Shown piece by piece: positions 42,784 through 53,180 of a stretch of DNA of 64,000 nt. The stretch comes from an uncultured bacterium. Its GTDB lineage: Bacteria > Elusimicrobiota > Elusimicrobia > Elusimicrobiales > Elusimicrobiaceae. How positions within the stretch are numbered: the first letter of the stretch is position 1; every line of letters begins with the position of its first letter. Where the stretch lies: contig CASFTM010000001.1 in NCBI GenBank assembly GCA_949297775.1, positions 62,001 through 126,000 on the forward strand. The letters run 5' to 3'. The position numbers and the translations under genes are program-made. The notes below the pieces were generated by a model. That model did not search any database, was not told the DNA's origin, and worked only from the letters and a program-made list of their open reading frames with translations.

Positions 42784-43722
42784 ATGGACGCTAAAACGAA
42801 GAAAAAATATTTGGTTACCGGCGGCGCCGGGTTCATCGGCAGCAACATTGCCAAAACCCTGGAAGCCCAAGGCCACGAAGTGACCGTACTGGATGATTTT
42901 TCCAAAAACGGACATTTCAAAAACTTAATCGGCTTTAAAGGCGACGTCATTACCGCGGACCTGTTTGAATATATGCCCACGGATATGTATTTTGACGCCA
43001 TTTTCCACGAGGCCGCCATTACCGATACCACCGTTATGGACCAAAAAGCCATGATGGAACAAAATGTGGAAGCGTTCAAAAACCTGCTGAACTTTGCGGC
43101 GGAAAACGATATTAAAAAAGTGATTTACGCTTCTTCCGCCGCCACCTACGGCAACGGCCCCGTGCCCAATGTGGAAACGCAGCCCACGCACCCGGAAAAC
43201 GTATACGGTTTTTCCAAGGTGATTATGGATAACGTCGCCCGCCAGTTTGCGGAAGACAATAACGATATGACCATTATCGGCCTGCGCTACTTCAACGTGT
43301 ACGGCCCGGGCGAATACTTTAAGGGCAAAATGGCCAGCATGGTGTACCAGCTGTACAACCAGATGAAAGCCGGCCAGCGCCCGCGCGTATTTAAATATGG
43401 CGAACAACAGCGCGATTTTGTGTATGTCAAAGACATCGTCAAAATCAACCTGTGCGCGCTCAATAACGGCAAGGAAACCGGCGTCTACAACGCCGCCACC
43501 GGCATTCCGCGCGACTATAATGCCATCATTGCGTGCTTAAACAAAGAACTGGGCACCCACCTGGAACCCGAATACATTGATAACCCGTATCCGTTCTTCC
43601 AGCTTAAAACACAGGCGGATATGACGCTGGCGAAGGAAAAACTCGGCTACGAACCGGATTATTCGCTGGAAGCCGGCATCGCCGACTATGTGTCCATCTT
43701 GGAAGGCCGCAACCAGAAATAG
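42784..43722 (+). CDS. hldD: NAD-dependent epimerase, ADP-heptose 6-epimerase-like
   Basis: A 312-residue extended short-chain dehydrogenase: Rossmann motif GGAGFIGSN near residue 13, catalytic Ser-Tyr-Lys (ASSAATYG and VYGFSK) and the HldD/RfaD-type region RYFNVYGPGEY, KMASMVYQLYNQMKAG and KYGEQQRDFVYVKDI. HldD inverts C6 of ADP-D-glycero-D-manno-heptose for the LPS core; a related sugar epimerase is possible. Its place between atpA and atpG is unusual: it starts on the base after the atpA stop and ends nine bases before atpG. Confidence 0.82.
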   Translation: MDAKTKKKYLVTGGAGFIGSNIAKTLEAQGHEVTVLDDFSKNGHFKNLIGFKGDVITADLFEYMPTDMYFDAIFHEAAITDTTVMDQKAMMEQNVEAFKNLLNFAAENDIKKVIYASSAATYGNGPVPNVETQPTHPENVYGFSKVIMDNVARQFAEDNNDMTIIGLRYFNVYGPGEYFKGKMASMVYQLYNQMKAGQRPRVFKYGEQQRDFVYVKDIVKINLCALNNGKETGVYNAATGIPRDYNAIIACLNKELGTHLEPEYIDNPYPFFQLKTQADMTLAKEKLGYEPDYSLEAGIADYVSILEGRNQK

Positions 43723-43731
43723 GATTATTCC

Positions 43732-46073
<2,342 letters not shown>

Positions 46074-46076
46074 GCT

Positions 46077-46487
46077 ATGTCCAAACAACTGACCCTAAAC
46101 CTAATTACGCCGGAAAAACAGCTCATCTCCAACTTGCAGGTGGATATGGTTATTCTGCCTGCTTTGTTGGGGGAAATGGGCATTTTGCCCGGGCACGTCA
46201 AAACGATTGTGCAGCTGGGTATGGGTTCCTTGCGTTATAAAAAGGACGGGAAGGAAGAAGAATTCGCCGCACTGGGCGGGTTTGTGGAAGTGCTAAACGA
46301 TGTAGTAAACGTGTTTGCCGAGGGAGCGGCCCTTGCCGATGAAATTGACGAGGAAGCCGAAAGACAAAAAATCAAAGCCGCCAAAGAATCCCTCTCCCGC
46401 AAGGACGCCGATATTGATTTTGAACTCGCGGAGATTGAAATCAAGCAGGCCATCGCTCGGATGAAAGTGAAAAAGCGACATATGTAA
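46077..46487 (+). CDS. atpC: ATP synthase F1 subunit epsilon
   Basis: Inhibitory/rotor subunit of 136 residues: N-terminal beta sandwich with GEMGILPGHV and GFVEVLNDVVNVFAE, then a C-terminal helical pair. Last gene of the atp operon, three bases after atpD; its stop is followed by a terminator. Confidence 0.94.
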   Translation: MSKQLTLNLITPEKQLISNLQVDMVILPALLGEMGILPGHVKTIVQLGMGSLRYKKDGKEEEFAALGGFVEVLNDVVNVFAEGAALADEIDEEAERQKIKAAKESLSRKDADIDFELAEIEIKQAIARMKVKKRHM

Positions 46488-46499
46488 TGCGTTGTTTTG

Positions 46500-46529
46500 A
46501 AAAAGCCCCGCCTTGGTGTGGGGCTTTTT
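46500..46529 (+). terminator. Intrinsic terminator of the atp operon
   Basis: AAAAGCCCC (46501-46509) pairs with GGGGCTTTT (46520-46528) around a ten-base loop, ending in five T. Confidence 0.8.
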
Positions 46530-46546
46530 GCTATAGGAGAAACGAT

Positions 46547-47410
46547 ATGGACAAACAACCGGTGGTAGTAGGGTTGGGCGAAGTGCTGTGGGATGTTTTC
46601 CCCAGTCAAAAACGCCCGGGAGGCGCCCCCGCCAATGTGGTGTATCATGCATGCCGGCAGGGAGCCCGGGGTTGTTTAATCAGCGCCGTAGGCGCCGACT
46701 GCGAAGGGCAGGAACTCACCGTTGCGCTCCGGGCGCACGGAGTGGAAGGGGAGCTTTCTCCGGTTTCGTATCCCACCGGGCGGGTGGAGGTAATGCTTCA
46801 AAATGGGGTTCCCTCTTACCGGATTGTAGAGAACAGTGCGTGGGACCACATGCCTTTGACAAAGGAGGCCGCCCGGCGGATAGCGCAGGCCGATGCGGCG
46901 TGCTTTGGCACGCTGGCTTTCCGCTCGCCCGACACGCGGCATACCCTGCAGTGTTTGCTGGCCCAAATGCAGCCGCAGGCGCTGAAAGTGTTGGATGTCA
47001 ATTTGCGGGCTCCGTATTATTCCCAAGCGTTGCTGGAGGACTTGCTGCCCCGCTGTAACGCCCTTAAATTAAATGACGAAGAAGCCCGCGTGCTGGCGCC
47101 GCTGGCGGGTATTTCGGCGGCGGGGACAGCGGATTTGGCGGGCATATGCCGCGCGTTGCTGGCGCGGTATGGGCTGAGGTGGGTGATTTTAACAGCTGGC
47201 GCCCGCTACAGCGAAATTTATACGCCAAATGGCGTGTCGCACCTGGAGACGCCTGTCGTCCAGGTAGCGGATACGGTAGGAGCCGGAGACGCTTTTACCG
47301 GTTCCTTTATCACGGCGTTGCTGCAGGGCCAAACGCTGGCGGACGCACACCGCCAGGCTGTGCAGACGGCGGCGTATGTTTGCACCTGCCCCGGCGCGTG
47401 GCCGCAGTAA
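46547..47410 (+). CDS. PfkB-family sugar kinase (fructokinase-like)
   Basis: A 287-residue ribokinase-fold kinase. It has the N-terminal GEVLWDVFPS, the first PfkB signature region (GGAPANVVYHACRQG) and the second signature DTVGAGDAFTGSF with the catalytic Asp. Fructokinase is the closest reading of the GEVLWD opening; sugar specificity is not proven. ATG at 46547 after AGGAG is chosen, which places the atp terminator outside the gene. Confidence 0.85.
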   Translation: MDKQPVVVGLGEVLWDVFPSQKRPGGAPANVVYHACRQGARGCLISAVGADCEGQELTVALRAHGVEGELSPVSYPTGRVEVMLQNGVPSYRIVENSAWDHMPLTKEAARRIAQADAACFGTLAFRSPDTRHTLQCLLAQMQPQALKVLDVNLRAPYYSQALLEDLLPRCNALKLNDEEARVLAPLAGISAAGTADLAGICRALLARYGLRWVILTAGARYSEIYTPNGVSHLETPVVQVADTVGAGDAFTGSFITALLQGQTLADAHRQAVQTAAYVCTCPGAWPQ

Positions 47411-47475
47411 GCGGAAAAATTTCTGTATAATATAACCATATCCGTCTTCCCGACGGGAAATAATGAGGAGAAAAA

Positions 47476-48285
47476 ATGAGAAACATCACCCCTATTTCAC
47501 TAAACTGGAAAAAAATCGCACTGCCGCTGGTCATTTTGGTGCTGGCCGTCGGTGCGTTTGAATCGTTCTTTACCGTTTCCGCCGGCAGTGCCGCGGTAAA
47601 ACTGCGCTTTGGCAAAATTGTCGGGGCGTATGGCGAAGGGCTGCATTTTAAATTGCCGTTTGTGGACAAAGTGGAAAAATTTTCCGTCCGTATTAAAAAA
47701 GATTCATTTGAAACGGAAGCCTTTTCCAAAGACTTGCAGACAGTCGGCCTGACGCTGGCCATCAACCACCGCATTTTGCCGGACACGATTGAATCCATTT
47801 ACCGCAACTTGGGGCCGGAATACACTACCACGGTTTTAAAGCCGATGGTGGAAGAATGGACCAAAGCCGTCATCGCCAAATACTCCGCCGACAGTTTGAT
47901 TTCCAACCGCGTGGAAGTGGCGCGCGAACTGGACCAAATTTTAAAAGAGAAAATGAAAGAAAAAGAAGTCATCGTATCTGATATCGCCATTACGAACTTT
48001 GAATTTTCTCCCCAGTTTTTAAAAGCCGTGGAAGAAAAACAAATCGCCGAGCAGGAAGCCAAACGCGCCACCAATTTGGTGGAAAAAGTAAAAAAAGAAG
48101 CCGAACAGAAAATTCTGCAGGCCGAAGCGGAAGCCAAATCCCTGCGGCTGCAGCGGGAAGTGGTGTCCGACAACTTAATTAAGTTGCGTCAGGTGGAAGC
48201 GCAGCTCAAAGCCATTGAAAAATGGGACGGGCGTATGCCTACCTATATGGCGGGGGACCAAATGCCGTTTGTGATGACCAAATAA
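47476..48285 (+). CDS. SPFH/prohibitin-family membrane protein
   Basis: A 269-residue protein with one N-terminal transmembrane segment (about residues 15-32) and an SPFH domain (VKLRFGKIVGAYGEGLHFKLPFVDKV near residue 40). A charged coiled coil rich in Glu, Ala and Lys follows (residues 190-245). Such proteins form large membrane rings (HflK/C, prohibitin) that scaffold proteases such as FtsH. Single gene with GAGG ribosome site. Confidence 0.88.
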   Translation: MRNITPISLNWKKIALPLVILVLAVGAFESFFTVSAGSAAVKLRFGKIVGAYGEGLHFKLPFVDKVEKFSVRIKKDSFETEAFSKDLQTVGLTLAINHRILPDTIESIYRNLGPEYTTTVLKPMVEEWTKAVIAKYSADSLISNRVEVARELDQILKEKMKEKEVIVSDIAITNFEFSPQFLKAVEEKQIAEQEAKRATNLVEKVKKEAEQKILQAEAEAKSLRLQREVVSDNLIKLRQVEAQLKAIEKWDGRMPTYMAGDQMPFVMTK

Positions 48286-48317
48286 GCGTTTTAAAAACAG
48301 CTTGGGAAAGGTATAAT

Positions 48318-48347
48318 AAAAGGGAGGCCTTGGTCTCCCTTTTATTT
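48318..48347 (+). terminator. Intrinsic terminator-like hairpin after SPFH gene
   Basis: AAAAGGGAG (48318-48326) pairs with CTCCCTTTT (48335-48343) around a GCCTTGGT loop, followed by ATTTT. A TATAAT directly before it (48312-48317) also makes it a possible leader hairpin of the next gene. Confidence 0.65.
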
Positions 48348-48363
48348 TCGGAGAAGACGAGCT

Positions 48364-49494
48364 ATGAAAACTTTTTTAAAAATTTTTGTTTTTTTGCTGA
48401 TTTTAGTTGGCTTATGTATGTTTGCTTTTTATAAAACGCCGCAGGAACGCCTGTTTGAAAAGACCTTTGCGTCCGCTTCAGCGGGGGATACCCAAGCCGC
48501 TTATCAGCTGGCGCGGATGTATGCCCAAGGCCAAGGAACCGCGGCGGATGGAAACCAAGCGGCGGAATGGTACCGTAAAGCGGCGGCGGACGGCAATATG
48601 CAGGCCGCGTGGGAATTGGCGGACCTCTATATTCAGGGGCAGCTCATCACGCAAAATTTGGAAGAAGCGGCGGTGTATTTGCAGGCGGCGGCCCGCGGGG
48701 GCAATACGGACGCGCAAAAAGAACTGGCGCGTTTTTACCAGCAAGGGTTGGGCGGCCTGCCGGCCCAGCCGGGGGAAGCGCTGTTTTGGCAAATAAAAGC
48801 GGGCGAAGCCGGCGATGAGGAAGCCCAAACGGCGGTGCAGGATGTACAGTTGGAAAATCCTCAGTTATATGAAGACGTAACCCGGTTTATAGAACTTTTA
48901 AAGAGTGCGCAAAACGGCAACAGCCAAGCCCAGCTAGAGGTTGGACAGGGCCTGCAAGCAGGCGTTCCTTTGGCGCAGAACGAAGAAGAAGCGTTCCGCT
49001 GGTTTACGCGTGCGTGGCAGGAAGGGGATAAACTGCCGCAGGCCGCGTATGAACTTTCCCAGCTCTATCAAAACGGGGCCGGGGTGGAAAAAGACGAAGC
49101 CAAAGCCATGGAGCTGTTGGGTGCGGCCGCCCAAGCCAAAAACCCCGACGCCCAATATATGCTGGGCACGATGGCCTACGGGGCCAATCCGCCCAAGTAT
49201 GAAGACGCTTTTGCCTGGTTTTCCAACGCGGCCGCCGGCGGACAGGCGCAGGGGCAGTATATGACGGGGTTTATGCTGATGCAGGGGCAGGGAACGCCCA
49301 AATCTGTGTCGCTGGCTATTGAGTTTTTCCGCAAAGCCGCGGAGCAAAACCATACCGCCGCCCAATATGTGCTGGGGCAGATTTATTGGAAAGGATTGGG
49401 GGTAGCCGTCAACAAAAAAGAGGGGGAACAATGGCTCCGCCGCGCGGCGGACGCCGGCAATACCGCCGCCCGGGAATTATTGGAAAACCGATAA
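48364..49494 (+). CDS. Sel1-repeat (SLR) protein
   Basis: A 376-residue protein with an N-terminal membrane anchor (residues 5-22) and about eight Sel1-type 36-residue helical repeats, for example AYQLARMYAQGQGTAADGNQ, AWELADLYIQGQLI and YVLGQIYWKGLGVAVNKKEG. The repeats mediate protein contacts; anchored outward they suggest an envelope adaptor. Partner unknown. Confidence 0.85.
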   Translation: MKTFLKIFVFLLILVGLCMFAFYKTPQERLFEKTFASASAGDTQAAYQLARMYAQGQGTAADGNQAAEWYRKAAADGNMQAAWELADLYIQGQLITQNLEEAAVYLQAAARGGNTDAQKELARFYQQGLGGLPAQPGEALFWQIKAGEAGDEEAQTAVQDVQLENPQLYEDVTRFIELLKSAQNGNSQAQLEVGQGLQAGVPLAQNEEEAFRWFTRAWQEGDKLPQAAYELSQLYQNGAGVEKDEAKAMELLGAAAQAKNPDAQYMLGTMAYGANPPKYEDAFAWFSNAAAGGQAQGQYMTGFMLMQGQGTPKSVSLAIEFFRKAAEQNHTAAQYVLGQIYWKGLGVAVNKKEGEQWLRRAADAGNTAARELLENR

Positions 49495-49522
49495 ATTTTT
49501 TGCTTTCATCCGATACACAAAC

Positions 49523-49558
49523 GCCCCGGCGCATATACACGCCGGGGCATTTGGTTTT
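49523..49558. terminator. Hairpin between Sel1 gene and protease operon
   Basis: An 8-bp stem (GCCCCGGC at 49523-49530, GCCGGGGC at 49541-49548) is followed on plus by ATTTGGTTTT. It lies between two convergent genes and probably ends both, though the T-tracts are imperfect. Confidence 0.6.
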
Positions 49559-49567
49559 ACGGGAAGG

Positions 49568-50758
49568 TTATAATAAAGCCGCAGAAATGACTTCTCTGGT
49601 TGCCAAATCCACCACCACCAGCCTTTTGCTGACGGGAACGTTAGATTCCGGGCCGTTTTTAGCAATCACAAATTCTATTTGCGCAGCATATTTGAGAGAA
49701 ATCAAATCTTCCAGGCGTTGGTAATCCACTTTCTTTTCTTGGTGCCACAAAGTCAGGCTGTTAAGGGTACGGTTGGAAACTTTGGTCTGTACAGACAGGA
49801 TGTATTCATCTATATTGATAGAGCCAATTTTCTTTCCCTGGAAGATTAAATCCTGCGGTTTGTTTTTTCCGTTTGCATAGGCCAATAATTCCTTCAAGAC
49901 GGAAACCGGCACGGCGTAACTTTCCCGGCGGGAGTCTGAACTGCCGCAATGAACCCCCACGACTTCGTTTTGTTCGTTTAACACCGGGCCGCCGCAGGCG
50001 CCGGAGCGGTTCCAAGAACCGAATTCCATAGAGGTAACCAGCCGGTTGGGTGTGTTTTCCTGCACCACCCGGTTGCGGACGATACGGAAATCTTTGGCAA
50101 AATAACCGTAGGAGCGGACCAGGCTGTTGAATTCCGGTTCTTCCGAAGCCAATGCCAGCGGCCGGACCAAGGGGACTATGTTTTCCGGCACTTCAAACAA
50201 CGCCACATCCGCCATGCCGGAGGACCCTTTGGCAATTATGTTCAGGGGGAAGTGTTTTTCTTTTCCGTTGGGCAGGCGGATGGTCGCCCGCCGCGGGTCC
50301 ATTAACCATTCCGCCACATGGGCCGCTGTCACCCCGACGATTTGTTTCTTGCCCTTCCAGTCGGTTTCTATAAAAAAGCCGGTGGCGGTGGAAGCGCCGG
50401 TCAGCCCGGGGGTGGTTTCTTCCAGGCGTACCACGCTTTGGAGCATTCGGGAATCAAACGCCGCTATTTTGTGGAGTATTCTGTTGTTTGCTTGCAAAGA
50501 AAGTGTACCTGCAGGCCACCGCTGAGAAAGGGGTTGTTCCCTTTTGGCGGCGGCTATACGTGCAAGATGAGTGGTCCGGGTGGCAAGGCCTTTTTGCTGA
50601 ACCGTGCGGAGGAAGTTCTTTCCTGGCTGGAGCCCGGCGGCCCGGACGGTTTGTTGCCCAAAGGCCTGGACAGCGTGAGTTACTTTTTTTTGAGCATATG
50701 CGCCGGGGGCGGCCAGTAAACAAATACAGACGACGGCAAAAAGTTTTTTTGCAGACAT
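49568..50758 (-). CDS. Exported trypsin-fold protease with Cys nucleophile, copy 4
   Basis: A 396-residue exported protein (signal peptide cut near AYAQ) with an Ala/Gln-rich linker, a chymotrypsin-fold protease domain (about 105-290) and a C-terminal domain. His147 (VTAAHVAEW), Asp184 (GMADVALFEV) and, in place of the catalytic Ser, Cys255 (SGACGGPVL) form the presumed triad; the GxSGGP motif of trypsins is GACGGP here. It starts on the base before the stop of copy 3 and is last in a four-gene minus-strand operon. Substrate unknown. Confidence 0.8.
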   Translation of the reverse strand: MSAKKLFAVVCICLLAAPGAYAQKKVTHAVQAFGQQTVRAAGLQPGKNFLRTVQQKGLATRTTHLARIAAAKREQPLSQRWPAGTLSLQANNRILHKIAAFDSRMLQSVVRLEETTPGLTGASTATGFFIETDWKGKKQIVGVTAAHVAEWLMDPRRATIRLPNGKEKHFPLNIIAKGSSGMADVALFEVPENIVPLVRPLALASEEPEFNSLVRSYGYFAKDFRIVRNRVVQENTPNRLVTSMEFGSWNRSGACGGPVLNEQNEVVGVHCGSSDSRRESYAVPVSVLKELLAYANGKNKPQDLIFQGKKIGSINIDEYILSVQTKVSNRTLNSLTLWHQEKKVDYQRLEDLISLKYAAQIEFVIAKNGPESNVPVSKRLVVVDLATREVISAALL

Positions 50759-51952
50759 TTATTTCGCCTCGGTCCGGGTGACGGTATGGGTTTGGCTGTT
50801 CCATTCGTACCAGTAGCGGCTGCGCTTGGAAGAGGAACGGTCCCCTTTGTGGATGATGATACGGAAAATATCCCCGGGTTCTATTTCAAAAAAACGTTCT
50901 AAATGAGCATAATCCATAAACGGATAAGCAGAGAAAGTTTTGTGCAGGCGGTCTTCGCGCAACTGTTGGATGGAGTGTATATTTTCATCCGGGTGCAGCA
51001 AGCCCAGCGTTTCTCCGGCAAAGCGGAGCGTTATTCCTCCGGAGGAGGGTTGCTGGCGGACTAAAATCCGGACCCATTCCACGGGCACTGCGTGGTTGAA
51101 CGGACTGATAGTAATGGAGCCGGTGGGAGAAATCATGGGGTACCAAGCGCTTTTTTGAGCGGTCTCAGGGGTGACTACACCGGTAAAAACGCCAATTACT
51201 TTACCGTTTCTGAGCAACGGCGACCCGCAATAACCGTTGCGGATAGGGTAATCCTGATAATTAGTTAGGATGCGATGGTCGCTGGCGAACAAAACATCAA
51301 TTTTGGGAAACCAGCTAAAAAATCCATGGGAAAAACCGGCCGATTGAATAGAAGAGTGTGCTTTGGGTAAGGTATAATCCGGTTCAAACGGGTGAATATA
51401 CGCCAAGGCTTCTTGCGGAATGCGAAACAGGGCAATATCCGCTCCGTGGACATTTCCTTCCCGCAGCGAATATACTTGGAAAAACTTTTCTTTCCCTTGT
51501 TCGTCCGTAACGGACAAAACGGGAGAGCGCCCGATATCGTCCAATACGTGGCGGGCCGTTACGCCCCAGGCGGTGCCGTCAATCATCACGGCAAAAGCAG
51601 AGCCTTTGCCGTGTGTTTTAGGGGTTTCCTGCAGGGTAAAAACGCCCTTTCGTATGGTGGTTGGCGCCGGCAGCAACGGGCGCGGCCCGGTGGAGGGGAG
51701 CTCTTGACTAAATAAAGGCGAAACAGCCGCTAAAGCCCGGTGCCTGGACAGCCCGGCTACCGAAGCTTTTATGAGGGTGGTACTCGGTTTTACCAGCCAC
51801 CGGCCCCAGGACGAACGAACTGATTTCTCTTCCAAGGAAGAGAGCTTTTGCAAAATTTTATCCAGCTGTTTTTGGGCATACGCCGGCTGGCCCCATCCTC
51901 CGGCGGCTACTAAAAAAAAGCTGCATAAAAATAAATAAAAGCAATGTTTCAT
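50759..51952 (-). CDS. Exported trypsin-fold protease with Cys nucleophile, copy 3
   Basis: A 397-residue paralogue of its neighbours with a signal peptide ending near AYAQ. The triad is His135 (VTARHVLDD), Asp172 (GADIALFRIP) and Cys242 (NGYCGSPLL), with H-D spacing 37 and D-C spacing 70, the same as in the other copies. The C-terminal domain (about 300-397) begins ITLRFAGETLGLLHPDENIHS, a motif recurring in the other copies. Four bases separate it from copy 2 and none from copy 4. Confidence 0.8.
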   Translation of the reverse strand: MKHCFYLFLCSFFLVAAGGWGQPAYAQKQLDKILQKLSSLEEKSVRSSWGRWLVKPSTTLIKASVAGLSRHRALAAVSPLFSQELPSTGPRPLLPAPTTIRKGVFTLQETPKTHGKGSAFAVMIDGTAWGVTARHVLDDIGRSPVLSVTDEQGKEKFFQVYSLREGNVHGADIALFRIPQEALAYIHPFEPDYTLPKAHSSIQSAGFSHGFFSWFPKIDVLFASDHRILTNYQDYPIRNGYCGSPLLRNGKVIGVFTGVVTPETAQKSAWYPMISPTGSITISPFNHAVPVEWVRILVRQQPSSGGITLRFAGETLGLLHPDENIHSIQQLREDRLHKTFSAYPFMDYAHLERFFEIEPGDIFRIIIHKGDRSSSKRSRYWYEWNSQTHTVTRTEAK

Positions 51953-51956
51953 AAAC

Positions 51957-53174
51957 TTAATTTACACGTGTTACGGTGCGGTTTTTTAAATTTACTAAAT
52001 ATCCATAGGTCTCTGTACGGTTTTTATTGATAACAATTTCCGCCTGTATGGCGTTTTCCAAATGGAACAGCGCGTGCAATTTTTCTAAAGCAAAGAAAGG
52101 ATTGCGCGGCAGTTTTACCAGCATGCCGTTTTGGTAACGTACACCGACACTTTCAATAAACTCATCCGGACGCAAATACCCCACCCGCAGTCCATTAAAC
52201 AGCATAATCCGCTTGGAGGAACCAGGGTTCCGGTATTGCTGCAGCAAATCCAGTGCGCGGGACAAGGGGACGATTTCGCTGATGCGCGATAAATTGGCAT
52301 GCGGCATTTTTTGCAGCTGCTTGCGGTAGCGGTACCAATCCAAATTCTCTTCTTTCGGCGAATAACCGCCGACTTCTATACCTACGGCTTCCCCGCGTTC
52401 GTTTAGCACCAAACTGCCGCAGAAACCGGGCTTTGGCTGGTTATAGAAAGGGAAAGAGGCCACCACCCTTTCACTGCCGGAATGAATCGTTTGCCGAATA
52501 GTCTTTTTATATTTCCCGGCGCTAAAACCAAAGGTGAACAGCAAATCTTTTGGCTTCGGCAGGGTGCGCGCCGGAATAACCGGCAACGCTACTTGGGCCA
52601 CTGCGGGCGGCAGTTTAATTAAGGCCGCATTGAGCCCAAATTTTCTTCCCGTCAGGACGATTTCTGCCGGGAAGGTATATTCTTTCCCGTCCGAATAAAA
52701 GGTAACATTTACTTCTGTCCCCATATAACGGACGGCGTGCGCGGCGGCAAAGCCCCATAGGACGGTGTCTTTGCCGTTTTTGTCAGCAAACACAAACCCG
52801 CTTGCTTTAAATGGATTTTTTACCCCACGGGCGGACACGGTAAAGACAAAATGTTTGGCATATTGTTCAAATGGGTGTAATTGCGGGGCCGCCACAAGAG
52901 GCTTTGTTGCCGTGGTTTCTTTTAGCATCGCCCGGGAAAACGCCAACGCCCTTTTGGCTGACATATCCGCCACGACAAACGGGCGTGAAAGCGGAATGGC
53001 TGTCAGGCGGCGGGTTTTTAGGATAACAGTCGGATTAATTGGGGATGGAATGATTTTTTGGAGCATAGCATCCCACGCCTGGGTGCCTGTTTTGCCTAAA
53101 AATTTTTGGGCGCAGGCGGGTTCCAGGCTTACCATACTGCATAATACAAGGAGCAAGGAAAGAAGTTTTTTCAT
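51957..53174 (-). CDS. Exported trypsin-fold protease with Cys nucleophile, copy 2 (catalytic Asp missing)
   Basis: A 405-residue paralogue with a signal peptide (cut near ACAQ). His146 (FAAAHAVRY) and Cys252 (PGFCGSLVL) are kept, but the Asp position is Asn182 (GLNAALIKL), so at most a Cys-His dyad remains. The Pro after the GS is Leu as well. The C-terminal domain starts IMLFNGLRVGYLRPDEFIES. Six bases downstream of copy 1. Either a dyad protease, as viral 3C-like enzymes can be, or an inactive partner. Confidence 0.8.
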   Translation of the reverse strand: MKKLLSLLLVLCSMVSLEPACAQKFLGKTGTQAWDAMLQKIIPSPINPTVILKTRRLTAIPLSRPFVVADMSAKRALAFSRAMLKETTATKPLVAAPQLHPFEQYAKHFVFTVSARGVKNPFKASGFVFADKNGKDTVLWGFAAAHAVRYMGTEVNVTFYSDGKEYTFPAEIVLTGRKFGLNAALIKLPPAVAQVALPVIPARTLPKPKDLLFTFGFSAGKYKKTIRQTIHSGSERVVASFPFYNQPKPGFCGSLVLNERGEAVGIEVGGYSPKEENLDWYRYRKQLQKMPHANLSRISEIVPLSRALDLLQQYRNPGSSKRIMLFNGLRVGYLRPDEFIESVGVRYQNGMLVKLPRNPFFALEKLHALFHLENAIQAEIVINKNRTETYGYLVNLKNRTVTRVN

Positions 53175-53180
53175 AAGCGA

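Noticed and set aside
50127-50781. Plus-strand frames opposite protease copy 4
   Set aside because: No ribosome site or known motif; the minus-strand frame has conserved catalytic motifs shared by four paralogues.
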